Below are positions 16,731 to 24,088 of a stretch of 64,000 bases of DNA, one piece after another. The stretch covers positions 3,986,174 through 4,050,173 of the forward strand of contig NZ_CP038853.1 in assembly GCF_004792415.1 (NCBI RefSeq), written 5' to 3'. Below the pieces are notes generated by a model. The model was not told where the DNA came from. It searched no databases and was given only the letters and a program-made list of their open reading frames with translations. Origin of the DNA: Pantoea vagans (GTDB lineage: Bacteria > Pseudomonadota > Gammaproteobacteria > Enterobacterales > Enterobacteriaceae). The first letter of the stretch is position 1. Each line of letters begins with the position of its first letter. The position numbers and the translations under genes are program-made.

Positions 16731-17753
16731 TCAACTGACCTTTTCTGCCACACCCACCGGCTGGTTCTCATCCTGATCGACCGCGAAGCAGGCAATCTCC
16801 TGACCACCGTAGTTTTTCAGCTTCGGCTGTAACTGCACGCAGGTGCCAAAACGTCGGTGGCAGCGCGCATTGAAAGCGCAGCCTGGCGGCGGATTAAGCG
16901 GGCTGGGCAGCTCGCCGGTCAGCTTAATACGCTCACGACGGTCGTCCGGATTCAGACGCGGCGTCGCTGACAGCAAAGCCTGAGTATAAGGATGGCGCGG
17001 GTTAGCAAAAATCGCCTCTTTGCTGCCCTTCTCAACGCAACGGCCGAGATACATCACCATCACCTCATCGGCAATGTGTTCTACTACCGACAAATCGTGC
17101 GAGATAAAGACGTAAGAAAGCCCCATATCCTGCTGCAGATCCATCATCAGGTTCAGCACCTGAGCACGCACCGAAACGTCGAGCGCCGAAACCGGCTCAT
17201 CGGCGATCAGCACGTCCGGATCGAGCATCAGCCCACGCGCGATGGCGATACGCTGACGCTGACCGCCTGAGAACATGTGCGGGTAGCGATCGTAATGCTC
17301 GGTTTTCAGGCCCACTTTCGCCATCATCTCCAGCGTCTTCTCGCGGCGTTCCGCTTTGGTCAGCTGGGTATTGATGACCAGTGGCTCCTCCAGAATCTGG
17401 CTGATTTTTTTACGCGGATTGAGTGAGCCATACGGGTTCTGGAATACGATCTGGATTTTCTGACGACGCAGCTTCTGCGCCTGGGGATCGTGCTTCAGCA
17501 GATCCTGACCGTGCCAGTAAAGCTGCCCTTCTGTCGGGGTTTCAATCATGGTCAGCAACCGGCCCAGCGTGGATTTACCACAGCCTGACTCGCCGACGAC
17601 CGCCAGCGTTTTGCCGCGCTCCAGATTAAAAGAGACGCCATCCAGCGCTTTGACCAGTCGCTCCTGACCAAACAGCCCCTTCTTCACCGGGTAGTGCTTC
17701 TTCAGATCAATCGCCTGCAGCAGGAACTGATCTTTCGTGATTTCATGATTCAT
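16731..17753 (-). CDS. dppF: DppF, dipeptide ABC transporter ATPase
   Basis: A 340-residue ABC ATPase nearly identical in layout to E. coli DppF (334 aa). It has Walker A GESGCGKS, the signature FSGGQRQR, Walker B LIADEP and the oligopeptide-transporter C-terminal extension with the cysteine-containing [10 protein letters not shown] motif that binds an Fe-S cluster in this family. It powers dipeptide (and in E. coli haem/ALA) import together with DppD. The start is the ATG giving [10 protein letters not shown]. The reading frame extends 48 codons upstream inside dppD, but those residues have no family match. It overlaps the dppD 3' end by 11 bases and is last in dppABCDF. Confidence 0.95.
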   Translation of the reverse strand: MNHEITKDQFLLQAIDLKKHYPVKKGLFGQERLVKALDGVSFNLERGKTLAVVGESGCGKSTLGRLLTMIETPTEGQLYWHGQDLLKHDPQAQKLRRQKIQIVFQNPYGSLNPRKKISQILEEPLVINTQLTKAERREKTLEMMAKVGLKTEHYDRYPHMFSGGQRQRIAIARGLMLDPDVLIADEPVSALDVSVRAQVLNLMMDLQQDMGLSYVFISHDLSVVEHIADEVMVMYLGRCVEKGSKEAIFANPRHPYTQALLSATPRLNPDDRRERIKLTGELPSPLNPPPGCAFNARCHRRFGTCVQLQPKLKNYGGQEIACFAVDQDENQPVGVAEKVS

Positions 17754-18729
17754 AAGTGGGTCTCCCGGCATCATCCAGCGGATAGTGACACTTGGACTGA
17801 CGTCCTGGAATGGTGCGCAGTTCCGGTTCTTCCTGGCGACACAGGTCAGTCGCATAAGGGCAGCGTGGGTTAAGCAGACAGCCAGCCGGGCGGTCATATT
17901 TGCCCGGCACTACGCCAGGCAGTGACGCCAGACGCGCTTTATCGGCCGCAAACTCCGGCAGCGCGCGTAACAACGCCTGGGTATAAGGATGGCGCGGCGC
18001 TTTGAAGATATCGGTCGCTTTGCCGCTCTCCACCACCTGTCCGGCATACATCACGATAATGTGGTGCGCCGCTTCTGCCACTAACGCCAGATCGTGCGTA
18101 ATCAGGATCAGCGCCATGTTCTCCTGCCGCTGCAGATCCAGCAGCAGTTCGATGATCTGCGCCTGAATGGTCACGTCGAGCGCCGTCGTCGGCTCATCGG
18201 CGATCAGCAGCTTAGGCCGGCAGGCGATCGCCATGGCAATCATCACGCGCTGGCTCATGCCGCCCGACAGCTGGTGCGGATAGACATCAAGCCGTGACGC
18301 CGGATCGGGAATACCGACCTGGTTCAGCAGGTCGATTGCCCGCTGACGCCGGGTGCGTTTGTTGCCGCCCTGATGCACCTTGATCGCTTCCATAATCTGG
18401 AAGCCTACGGTGTAGCAGGGATTCAGGCTGGTCATCGGGTCCTGAAAAATCATCGCCACTTCAGCGCCTACCAGCTGGCGGCGCTCGCGTTCAGAGATGC
18501 GTTTCAGATCGCGCTGGTTGAACTCCAGCTTCTCCGCCATCACTTTGCCGGGGAAGTCGATCAGTCCCATGATCGCCAGTGAACTGACCGATTTGCCGGA
18601 GCCGGACTCGCCCACGATACCGACGACCTGGCCCTGCTCAACCTGATAACTGATGCGGTCAACCGCACGGAACGGTGCTTTATCGTCGCCGAAATGCACC
18701 GATAGTTTGTCTACATTTAATAACGCCAT
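17743..18729 (-). CDS. dppD: DppD, dipeptide ABC transporter ATPase
   Basis: A 328-residue ABC ATPase: Walker A GESGSGKS, signature LSGGMSQR, Walker B LLIADEP, then the OppD/F C-terminal domain with CLLNPRC and a downstream Cys pair. Length and sequence match E. coli DppD (327 aa). It forms the heterodimeric ATPase with DppF on the cytoplasmic face of DppBC. dppC ends 12 bases upstream and the 3' end overlaps dppF. Confidence 0.95.
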   Translation of the reverse strand: MALLNVDKLSVHFGDDKAPFRAVDRISYQVEQGQVVGIVGESGSGKSVSSLAIMGLIDFPGKVMAEKLEFNQRDLKRISERERRQLVGAEVAMIFQDPMTSLNPCYTVGFQIMEAIKVHQGGNKRTRRQRAIDLLNQVGIPDPASRLDVYPHQLSGGMSQRVMIAMAIACRPKLLIADEPTTALDVTIQAQIIELLLDLQRQENMALILITHDLALVAEAAHHIIVMYAGQVVESGKATDIFKAPRHPYTQALLRALPEFAADKARLASLPGVVPGKYDRPAGCLLNPRCPYATDLCRQEEPELRTIPGRQSKCHYPLDDAGRPTYES

Positions 18730-18741
18730 CTCGGTGCCTCT

Positions 18742-19644
18742 TTACTGCTTGAGTTTCGGGTCGAGGGCATCACGCAAACCGTCGCCCATCAGGTTAAATG
18801 CCAGCACGGTAAGCAGAATGACCAATCCAGGGAAGGTCACGACCCACCAGGCACTTTGCGCATACTGCAGAACGTCGGAGAGCATGGTGCCCCACTCCGG
18901 CGTTGGCGGTTGCGCACCCATACCGAGAAAGCCCAACGCCGCCATATCGAGAATGGCGTTGGAGAAACCTAATGACGCCTGCACGATAAGCGGTGCAAGG
19001 CAGTTAGGCAGAATATTCACAAACATCTGGCGCAGCATACCGGCACCGGCCACGCCGGAGGCGGTCACATAGTCGCGGTTCACTTCCACCAGCACCGCGG
19101 CGCGGGTCAGACGGATGTAGTGCGGCAGTGCCACAAAGGTCAGCGCGATAGAGGCGTTAACGATCGAGGGACCAAAGATAGCAACCAGCACCAGCGCCAG
19201 CAGCAGGCTTGGCAATGCCAGCATGATATCGACCACGCGCATGATGATGGCATCGACCACGCCGCCGAGATAACCGGCCAGCAGGCCGAAGATTACGCCG
19301 AAAATCAGCGACAGCACCACCACCAGACAGCCGACCAGCAGCGACAGGCGCGCGCCGTACATCAGACGCGACAGCACATCGCGGCCTACGTCGTCAGTGC
19401 CCAGAATGTAGCTCCAGTTACCTCCTTCCTGCCAGACCGGCGGATGCAGCAGCGCATCGCGGAACTGCTCAGCAGGCGCATGCGGGGCCAGCACATCGGC
19501 AAAAATGGCGCACAGCAGCACAATGATGATGTAGACCAGGCCCACGACGGCGCCTTTGTTACGTTTAAAGTAGTGCCAGAATTCCTGAAACGGGGTCATC
19601 GGCTTCGGTGCAACGGTAACGCTGCCGGGATCAACAACAGACAT
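18742..19644 (-). CDS. dppC: DppC, dipeptide ABC transporter permease
   Basis: A 300-residue inner-membrane permease, the same length as E. coli DppC. The N-terminal cytoplasmic part (PMTPFQEFWHYFKRNKGA) is typical of the OppC family. About six membrane helices and an EAA-type loop contacting the ATPases follow (VNRDYVTASGVAGAGMLRQM). It forms the translocation pore with DppB. It lies 9 bases after dppB. Confidence 0.95.
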   Translation of the reverse strand: MSVVDPGSVTVAPKPMTPFQEFWHYFKRNKGAVVGLVYIIIVLLCAIFADVLAPHAPAEQFRDALLHPPVWQEGGNWSYILGTDDVGRDVLSRLMYGARLSLLVGCLVVVLSLIFGVIFGLLAGYLGGVVDAIIMRVVDIMLALPSLLLALVLVAIFGPSIVNASIALTFVALPHYIRLTRAAVLVEVNRDYVTASGVAGAGMLRQMFVNILPNCLAPLIVQASLGFSNAILDMAALGFLGMGAQPPTPEWGTMLSDVLQYAQSAWWVVTFPGLVILLTVLAFNLMGDGLRDALDPKLKQ

Positions 19645-19653
19645 GATTCCCCC

Positions 19654-20673
19654 TTATTTCTTGTGACGTATGCGCGGGTTAACCACGCCATACAGCAGAT
19701 CAACCAGCAGGTTGACCACAATAATCAGTACCGCGGTCAGCAGCACACCGCCCTGCACCACCGGATAGTCACGGCGCTGCAACGCTTCAATCAGCCAGCG
19801 CCCCAGACCCGGCCACGAGAAGATGGTTTCGGTCAGAATCGCCCCGGCCAGCAACGTGCCGACCTGCAGGCCGATGACCGTCACCACCGGCAGCATGGCG
19901 TTGCGCAGTGCATGCACCACGATTACGCGCATCCGCGTCAGTCCTTTGGCGCGCGCCGTACGGATGTAATCTTCACCCAGTACTTCGAGCATTGCCGAAC
20001 GCGTCATTCGTACAATTACCGCCAGCGGAATGGTGCCCAGCACGATGGCAGGCAGAATCATGTGCATTACCGCATCGTGGAAGTCGCCCGGCTCACCCCA
20101 GAAGAAGGTGTCGATCAGCATAAAGCCGGTCAGCGGCATGCTGTCATCCAGGAAGACGGTGTCGCCGACCCGCCCGGAAACCGGTGTCAGGTTGAAGTGA
20201 ACCGAGACCAGCATGATCAGCATGATGCCCCACCAGAAGATCGGCATGGAGTAGCCGGTCAGTGAGATGCCCACAGCGGTGTGATCGAAAATTGAACCGC
20301 GTTTTACCGCCGCCAGCACCCCAACCGGGATACCAATGGCCACGGCAAATATCATGGCGCAGATGCCAAGTTCCAGCGTCGCTTTGAAGCGCGGAACAAA
20401 CTCATCCCAGACAGGGATGCGGCTCTTAAGTGAAATGCCCAGGTCGCCATGTAATACGCCGTTAATGTAGTTCAGGTACTGTTTCCACAGCGGCTGATCC
20501 AGACCTAACAGCGCCATTAACTGTGCATGACGTTCAGGAGAAATACCGCGCTCGCCCGCCATGATCAGCACCGGATCGCCCGGGATCATGTGAACAAACG
20601 CGAAGGTGAGTAATGTAATACCGATAAACGTTGGGATGACAAGGCCCAGACGTCGGAGTATGAACTGCAGCAT
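19654..20673 (-). CDS. dppB: DppB, dipeptide ABC transporter permease
   Basis: A 339-residue permease equal in length to E. coli DppB. It shows the OppB-type N-terminus (MLQFILRRLGLVIPTFIGIT), six predicted helices and the EAA-like segment VLGEDYIRTARAKGL. It pairs with DppC. dppA is 171 bases upstream, with a strong hairpin in the gap that probably lowers permease expression relative to the binding protein. Confidence 0.95.
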   Translation of the reverse strand: MLQFILRRLGLVIPTFIGITLLTFAFVHMIPGDPVLIMAGERGISPERHAQLMALLGLDQPLWKQYLNYINGVLHGDLGISLKSRIPVWDEFVPRFKATLELGICAMIFAVAIGIPVGVLAAVKRGSIFDHTAVGISLTGYSMPIFWWGIMLIMLVSVHFNLTPVSGRVGDTVFLDDSMPLTGFMLIDTFFWGEPGDFHDAVMHMILPAIVLGTIPLAVIVRMTRSAMLEVLGEDYIRTARAKGLTRMRVIVVHALRNAMLPVVTVIGLQVGTLLAGAILTETIFSWPGLGRWLIEALQRRDYPVVQGGVLLTAVLIIVVNLLVDLLYGVVNPRIRHKK

Positions 20674-20807
20674 AATCCGGGTTCTCTCTTGTCCGCGCGA
20701 CCGTCGCCGCGAGGGTTGTTATTGCTTACATCTGACGATCGGGTAGGCCCGACCGCGACGCAGACAGGCTGCGCCTCTACCGTTTCCAGTAAAACAGGGA
20801 GATAAAG

Positions 20808-20832
20808 CCGGGGCGACGCGCAGTCGCCCCGG
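20808..20832 (-). promoter_or_regulatory. Intercistronic hairpin between dppA and dppB
   Basis: A perfect 10-bp stem CCGGGGCGAC/GTCGCCCCGG with a 5-base loop lies just after the dppA stop and has no T-run. Such hairpins between binding-protein and permease genes usually protect the upstream mRNA or attenuate downstream expression, giving excess binding protein. Confidence 0.65.
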
Positions 20833-20844
20833 AAAAGGCGACAA

Positions 20845-22455
20845 TTATTCTTTAATGTCTACCTGAGCAAAGTAGTGTCCGCCCAGCGGATCGACTTTGT
20901 AACCGGAGACTTTTTTGCTGACCGGTTCGTATACCGTTGAGTGCGCGATCATCAGCGCCGGTGCCTGGTCATGCATCACAACCTGAGCCTGCTTGTAGTA
21001 CTCGATACGCTTCGCCTGATCGGCGGTGGCGCGAGCTGGCTGAATCTGATCCTCGAAGGATTTATCACACCAGCGCGAGTAGTTAGAGCCATCTTTGGCC
21101 GCTGAACAGCTGAACAGGGTGGCCAGGAAGTTATCCGGATCCCCATTGTCGCCGGTCCAGCCCATCATGACGGTCTGGTGCTCGCCCGCTTTGGCGCGCT
21201 TCAGGTATTCGCCCCACTCGTAGGTCACGATTTTGGCTTTGACGCCAATCTTCGCCCAGTCGCTCTGAATCATTTCAGCCATGCGGCGTGCGTTCGGGTT
21301 GTACGGACGCTGAACCGGCATTGCCCACAGGTCGATGGAGAAACCGTCTGCCATGCCCGCTTCTTTCAGCAGCGCTTTGGCTTTCTCAGGATCGTAGGCG
21401 TAGTCTTTTACGTCGTCGTTATAGCCCCACATCGTTGGTGGGATCAGGTTTTTAGCCGGCTGGCCTGCGCCCTGATAAACGGCGTCGATAATCGCTTTTT
21501 TGTTGACCGCCATGGTCAGTGCCTGACGCACTTTCAGGTTATCCAGCGGTTTTTTCTCAACGTTGTACGACAGGTAGCCGACGTTCAGGCCAGCCTGCTC
21601 ATACAGGTTGATGTTTTTGTCCTGCTTCATACGCGCGATGTCAGCCGGGTTCGGATATGGCATGACCTGACATTCGCCCTTCTGCAGCTTGGCGTAGCGC
21701 ACCGACGCATCCGGGGTAATGGAGAAGACTAAGCGATCGATTTTTGGCTTGGTGCCCCAGTAATCCGGGTTAGCTTTGTAAAGGATGCGCGAATCTTTCT
21801 GGTACTGCAGCAGCTGGAACGGGCCGGTACCGACCGGGTTCAGGTCGACGTTTTGCGGGGTGCCCGCTTTCAGCATGTTGTCTGCGTACTCTTTCGACAG
21901 AATCGAGGCGAAGTCCATGCCGAGGTCAGCAAGGAACGGCGATTCAGGGCGGGTCAGCACGAAGCGAACGGTATTCTCGTCCACTTTTTCGATTTTGCTG
22001 ATCAGCTTCGGCATGTCCATGCCTTCGAAGTATTCGTAGCTGCCGCCGGAGACGCCGTGATAGGCGTTGTTTTTATCCAGCTGGCGCTCAAAGGTGAACA
22101 CCACATCATCCGCATTGAAGTCGCGCGTCGGTTTGAAATCTTTGGTGGTCTGCCACTTCACACCTTTACGCAGGTGGAAGGTGTAGGTTTTACCGTCTTC
22201 ACTGACATCCCACTTCTCTGCCAGCGCAGCGTGCAGTTCGGTGGTGCCGATAGTGAACTCAACCAGTCGGTTGTAGATCTGACGTGAGCTGGCATCGTAG
22301 GTGGTGCCCGAGGTGAACAACTGCGGGTTAAAGCCTTCCGGAGAACCTTCAGAACAGTAAACGAGGGTTTTTGCCTGAACACCGGCGGCGACAGTCATAG
22401 CAATCAGGCTCAGACCGACCTTCAGCATCCCGGATTTAGCCAGGGAGTTGATCAT
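20845..22455 (-). CDS. dppA: DppA, periplasmic dipeptide-binding protein
   Basis: A 536-residue SBP family 5 protein (E. coli DppA 535 aa). The signal peptide covers about residues 1-28 (LIAMTVAAGVQA before KTLVYC). The mature start KTLVYCSEGSPEGFNPQL is characteristic of DppA. It binds dipeptides in the periplasm for DppBCDF and in E. coli also serves dipeptide chemotaxis and haem uptake. The start has a good Shine-Dalgarno (GGAGC) and follows a C/A-rich leader stretch typical of GcvB sRNA targets. It is first in the operon. Confidence 0.97.
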   Translation of the reverse strand: MINSLAKSGMLKVGLSLIAMTVAAGVQAKTLVYCSEGSPEGFNPQLFTSGTTYDASSRQIYNRLVEFTIGTTELHAALAEKWDVSEDGKTYTFHLRKGVKWQTTKDFKPTRDFNADDVVFTFERQLDKNNAYHGVSGGSYEYFEGMDMPKLISKIEKVDENTVRFVLTRPESPFLADLGMDFASILSKEYADNMLKAGTPQNVDLNPVGTGPFQLLQYQKDSRILYKANPDYWGTKPKIDRLVFSITPDASVRYAKLQKGECQVMPYPNPADIARMKQDKNINLYEQAGLNVGYLSYNVEKKPLDNLKVRQALTMAVNKKAIIDAVYQGAGQPAKNLIPPTMWGYNDDVKDYAYDPEKAKALLKEAGMADGFSIDLWAMPVQRPYNPNARRMAEMIQSDWAKIGVKAKIVTYEWGEYLKRAKAGEHQTVMMGWTGDNGDPDNFLATLFSCSAAKDGSNYSRWCDKSFEDQIQPARATADQAKRIEYYKQAQVVMHDQAPALMIAHSTVYEPVSKKVSGYKVDPLGGHYFAQVDIKE

Positions 22456-22467
22456 GCTTTTGCTCCA

Positions 22468-22490
22468 TTGTGATGTGATGTTGTGTGTAT
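22468..22490 (-). promoter_or_regulatory. C/A-rich leader stretch upstream of dppA, candidate GcvB sRNA target
   Basis: The dppA leader on the minus strand reads ACACAACATCACATCACAA immediately before the Shine-Dalgarno. It is rich in C and A and nearly free of G. In E. coli and Salmonella, dppA is a known GcvB target through such a C/A-rich site pairing with the G/U-rich R1 region. That it acts here is inference by homology. Confidence 0.55.
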
Positions 22491-22495
22491 TGCCC

Positions 22496-23145
22496 GACCT
22501 CTGATTTTTTTATGCGGTTCAGGCGTACCACCGAACAGGTGGTTAACGCGCGCTGCGTTTTTTATGTTTTTTCTGACGCAGATTGTGCATTCAGAAAATT
22601 CCGTAACTGCGCGTTTATTGACGCATCAATTTGTCAACAGTTGCAAAGAACGTCAATACAACGGTTACTTATTTACACAGAGTGTGAGGAATAGCATGCA
22701 ACGGTAATAAAAACCGTTTCTGTCTGAAAGCCATACAATGCACAGCGTAGCTGGCCTGAATTCCGTGCATTGTGCTGGATAGCAGCTCTATCGCTAGTGA
22801 TTCTCACCGCTAAAAAACTTAAAACTTTTACCGGCAAATGTTGAATAACTGAACGATTCACCGTGCGTTATGACGTTCAACCAGCGGAATATGCTGGGAA
22901 AGAAGCATAAGAAATCAGCATGTTGCCGCTTTCGGTCATAAGAAGAATGTGTCGCGAATTATGATCGCATCTCTTACAGGGCAAGGCCTGCCAGCGGAAA
23001 AGGGGTGATAATAACGGCGGGTAAGCGAAATGCGCCGTGGATGGGGTTTACTGGAACTTTCTGGAAGGCAGCGAGGCGGGCAACAAAACAAAATGTGGTA
23101 AGCGGGAGTGGCGTTAAGGATTATCGGTAGAACGTATGGCGTTAA
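22496..23145. other. Gene-free region upstream of dppA
   Basis: About 650 bases with no credible protein gene: short open frames on both strands have no start signals or family resemblance. It should contain the dppA promoter(s) on the minus strand. TTGACA- and TTGACG-like hexamers occur near 22,630-22,655 but without convincing -10 partners. Confidence 0.35.
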
Positions 23146-23307
23146 GATCGAGATCTGCTTCGGGAACACGGGCAGATCGGAAAGGCGCTTAAACTATCCA
23201 TGGACGCTCGGCCGTAAGAAAGTGCCTGTTTAGCGGTCAGATTGAGATCTGCTTCAGGGACACGGGCAGATCGGAAAGTCGCTTAAACCATCCATGGACG
23301 CTCGGCC
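23146..23307. repeat. Two 68-bp direct repeats
   Basis: Bases 23,146-23,213 and 23,240-23,307 are near-identical 68-bp copies, both containing the core AGATCTGCTT, ACACGGGCAGATCGGAAAG and CCATGGACGCTCGGCC, separated by 26 bases. Neither copy is coding. Confidence 0.85.
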
Positions 23308-23354
23308 CACGCCATCCCTGGCGTGGGACGCTTTCCTCCTCTGCCCGTGTCCCC
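23258..23354. repeat. Nested palindromic element overlapping the second direct repeat
   Basis: Outer inverted arms GGGACACGGGCAG (23,258) and CTGCCCGTGTCCC (ending 23,354) enclose a perfect inner hairpin CCCACGCCA-TCCC-TGGCGTGGG. The design (long outer arms, inner stem with a TCCC loop) is the same as in the copies at 16,578 and 23,462, so it appears to belong to the same structural family with different arm sequence. Confidence 0.75.
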
Positions 23355-23461
23355 TCCGCCTTGAGCTTATGCGCTGCGGTCAGATGCACCTGACTTTGGA
23401 TCTCCCAGCCGTCTGTAGTGCTTCTGTAAGTACCCGATGCGCCTGCCAGACGTGAAGCGAA

Positions 23462-23641
23462 GGGAGCATACGCCTGCAGCAAAGCATCGCGGGCCATGGA
23501 CAAAAACGCCGGGAGCGTTTTTGAACAACGCAACGCGTTGGCCCGGCAACGGGCGCACCTCAGGGATGAGGTGCGTAATCGCCCGCGCAGAGCATGCCAG
23601 GGATGGCGTCTTTTGCGTCTTTGCGGAAGGCGTATGCTCCC
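23462..23641. repeat. Palindromic repeat, copy 2 (inverted, expanded)
   Basis: A 180-bp element with the same 13-bp inverted ends as the 16,578 copy. Its outer parts are the reverse complement of that copy. The middle carries about 80 extra bases made of further hairpins: CAAAAACGC/GCGTTTTTG and GCACCTCA-GGGA-TGAGGTGC. It is non-coding. Confidence 0.8.
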
Positions 23642-23683
23642 TGAAGCCTGCTCAGCGGTAAGTCTTTCCCTTTTCTACAGACG

Positions 23684-23715
23684 AAAAAAAACCTGTCTTT
23701 TCAGACAGGTTTTCT
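23684..23715 (-). terminator. Second copy of the tRNA-Pro terminator
   Basis: This is the same AAAACCTGTCTGAAAAGACAGGTTTT hairpin with T-run as the one directly after the tRNA, carried by the duplicated segment. It would act as a back-up terminator for the tRNA transcript. Confidence 0.7.
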
Positions 23716-23847
23716 TAAATATGGTCGGCGAGAGAGGATTACTCTGCTCTTCGAGCAGCGCCCTGCGGGCCGTTGCTGAAGCAACGTTGTCTCGCTATGC
23801 TCGGCTCAAACCTCCTTCGGAGGTCCTCATCCTCATTTTCTACAGAC

Positions 23848-23880
23848 GAAAAAAAACCTGTCTTTTCAGACAGGTTTTCT
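23848..23880 (-). terminator. Rho-independent terminator of tRNA-Pro
   Basis: On the minus strand, 7 bases after the tRNA 3' end, AAAACCTGTCT-GAAA-AGACAGGTTTT is followed by eight T in total. Confidence 0.9.
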
Positions 23881-23886
23881 TAAATA

Positions 23887-23963
23887 TGGTCGGCGAGAGA
23901 GGATTCGAACCTCCGACCCACTGGTCCCAAACCAGTTGCGCTACCAAGCTGCGCTACTCGCCG
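23887..23963 (-). tRNA. tRNA-Pro (anticodon UGG)
   Basis: A 77-base tRNA with encoded CCA. The acceptor stem is CGGCGAG/CTCGCCG, the D-arm is AGCGCAGCTTGGTAGCGCA, and the T-arm is GGAGGTTCGAATCCTC. The anticodon arm is ACTGG-TTTGGGA-CCAGT, which gives anticodon TGG. The sequence corresponds to E. coli proM, although in E. coli the dppA-eptB interval holds proK (CGG). It is transcribed in the same direction as eptB, which ends 125 bases upstream, and is followed by a strong terminator. Confidence 0.97.
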
Positions 23964-24088
23964 ATGGGGGCGCATGTTACTGCTACCCCCGATCAGCGTC
24001 AACCGCTTTTTATGCTTTTGCCGTCAATCGCCTGGAAAGCACGCGGTTACCGAAAATCAACCGCCTGCATGTCCCGTTCAGACGACTA

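Larger units (their letters stand above)
23671..23905. repeat. Duplicated tRNA-Pro 3' end plus terminator (70-bp direct repeat, 165-bp period)
   Basis: Bases 23,671-23,740 and 23,836-23,905 are identical over 70 bp. Read on the minus strand, each holds the last 19 bases of the tRNA-Pro gene including CCA and the complete terminator. The 95 bases between them form four small perfect hairpins: CTGCTC/GAGCAG at 23,744, GCCC/GGGC at 23,760, CGTTGC/GCAACG at 23,771 and ACCTCC/GGAGGT at 23,810. The arrangement resembles the tyrT rtT repeats of E. coli, which also begin with a tRNA 3' segment. Confidence 0.8.

Noticed and set aside
17754..17897. A longer N-terminus for DppF
   Set aside because: The 48 extra codons overlap the end of dppD and do not match DppF; the ATG at 17,753 gives the family-length protein.
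19120..20265. A 381-codon plus-strand frame across dppC and dppB
   Set aside because: It crosses the boundary of two well-supported genes on the other strand and has extreme Gln/His content; shadow frame.
22483..22707. Overlapping short plus-strand frames upstream of dppA
   Set aside because: They lie in the dppA leader and promoter region on the opposite strand, with no ribosome-binding site.
23671..23905. A present prophage or island bounded by att sites
   Set aside because: The two tRNA-end copies are only 165 bp apart with hairpins between; no integrase or cargo is there. At most a scar.
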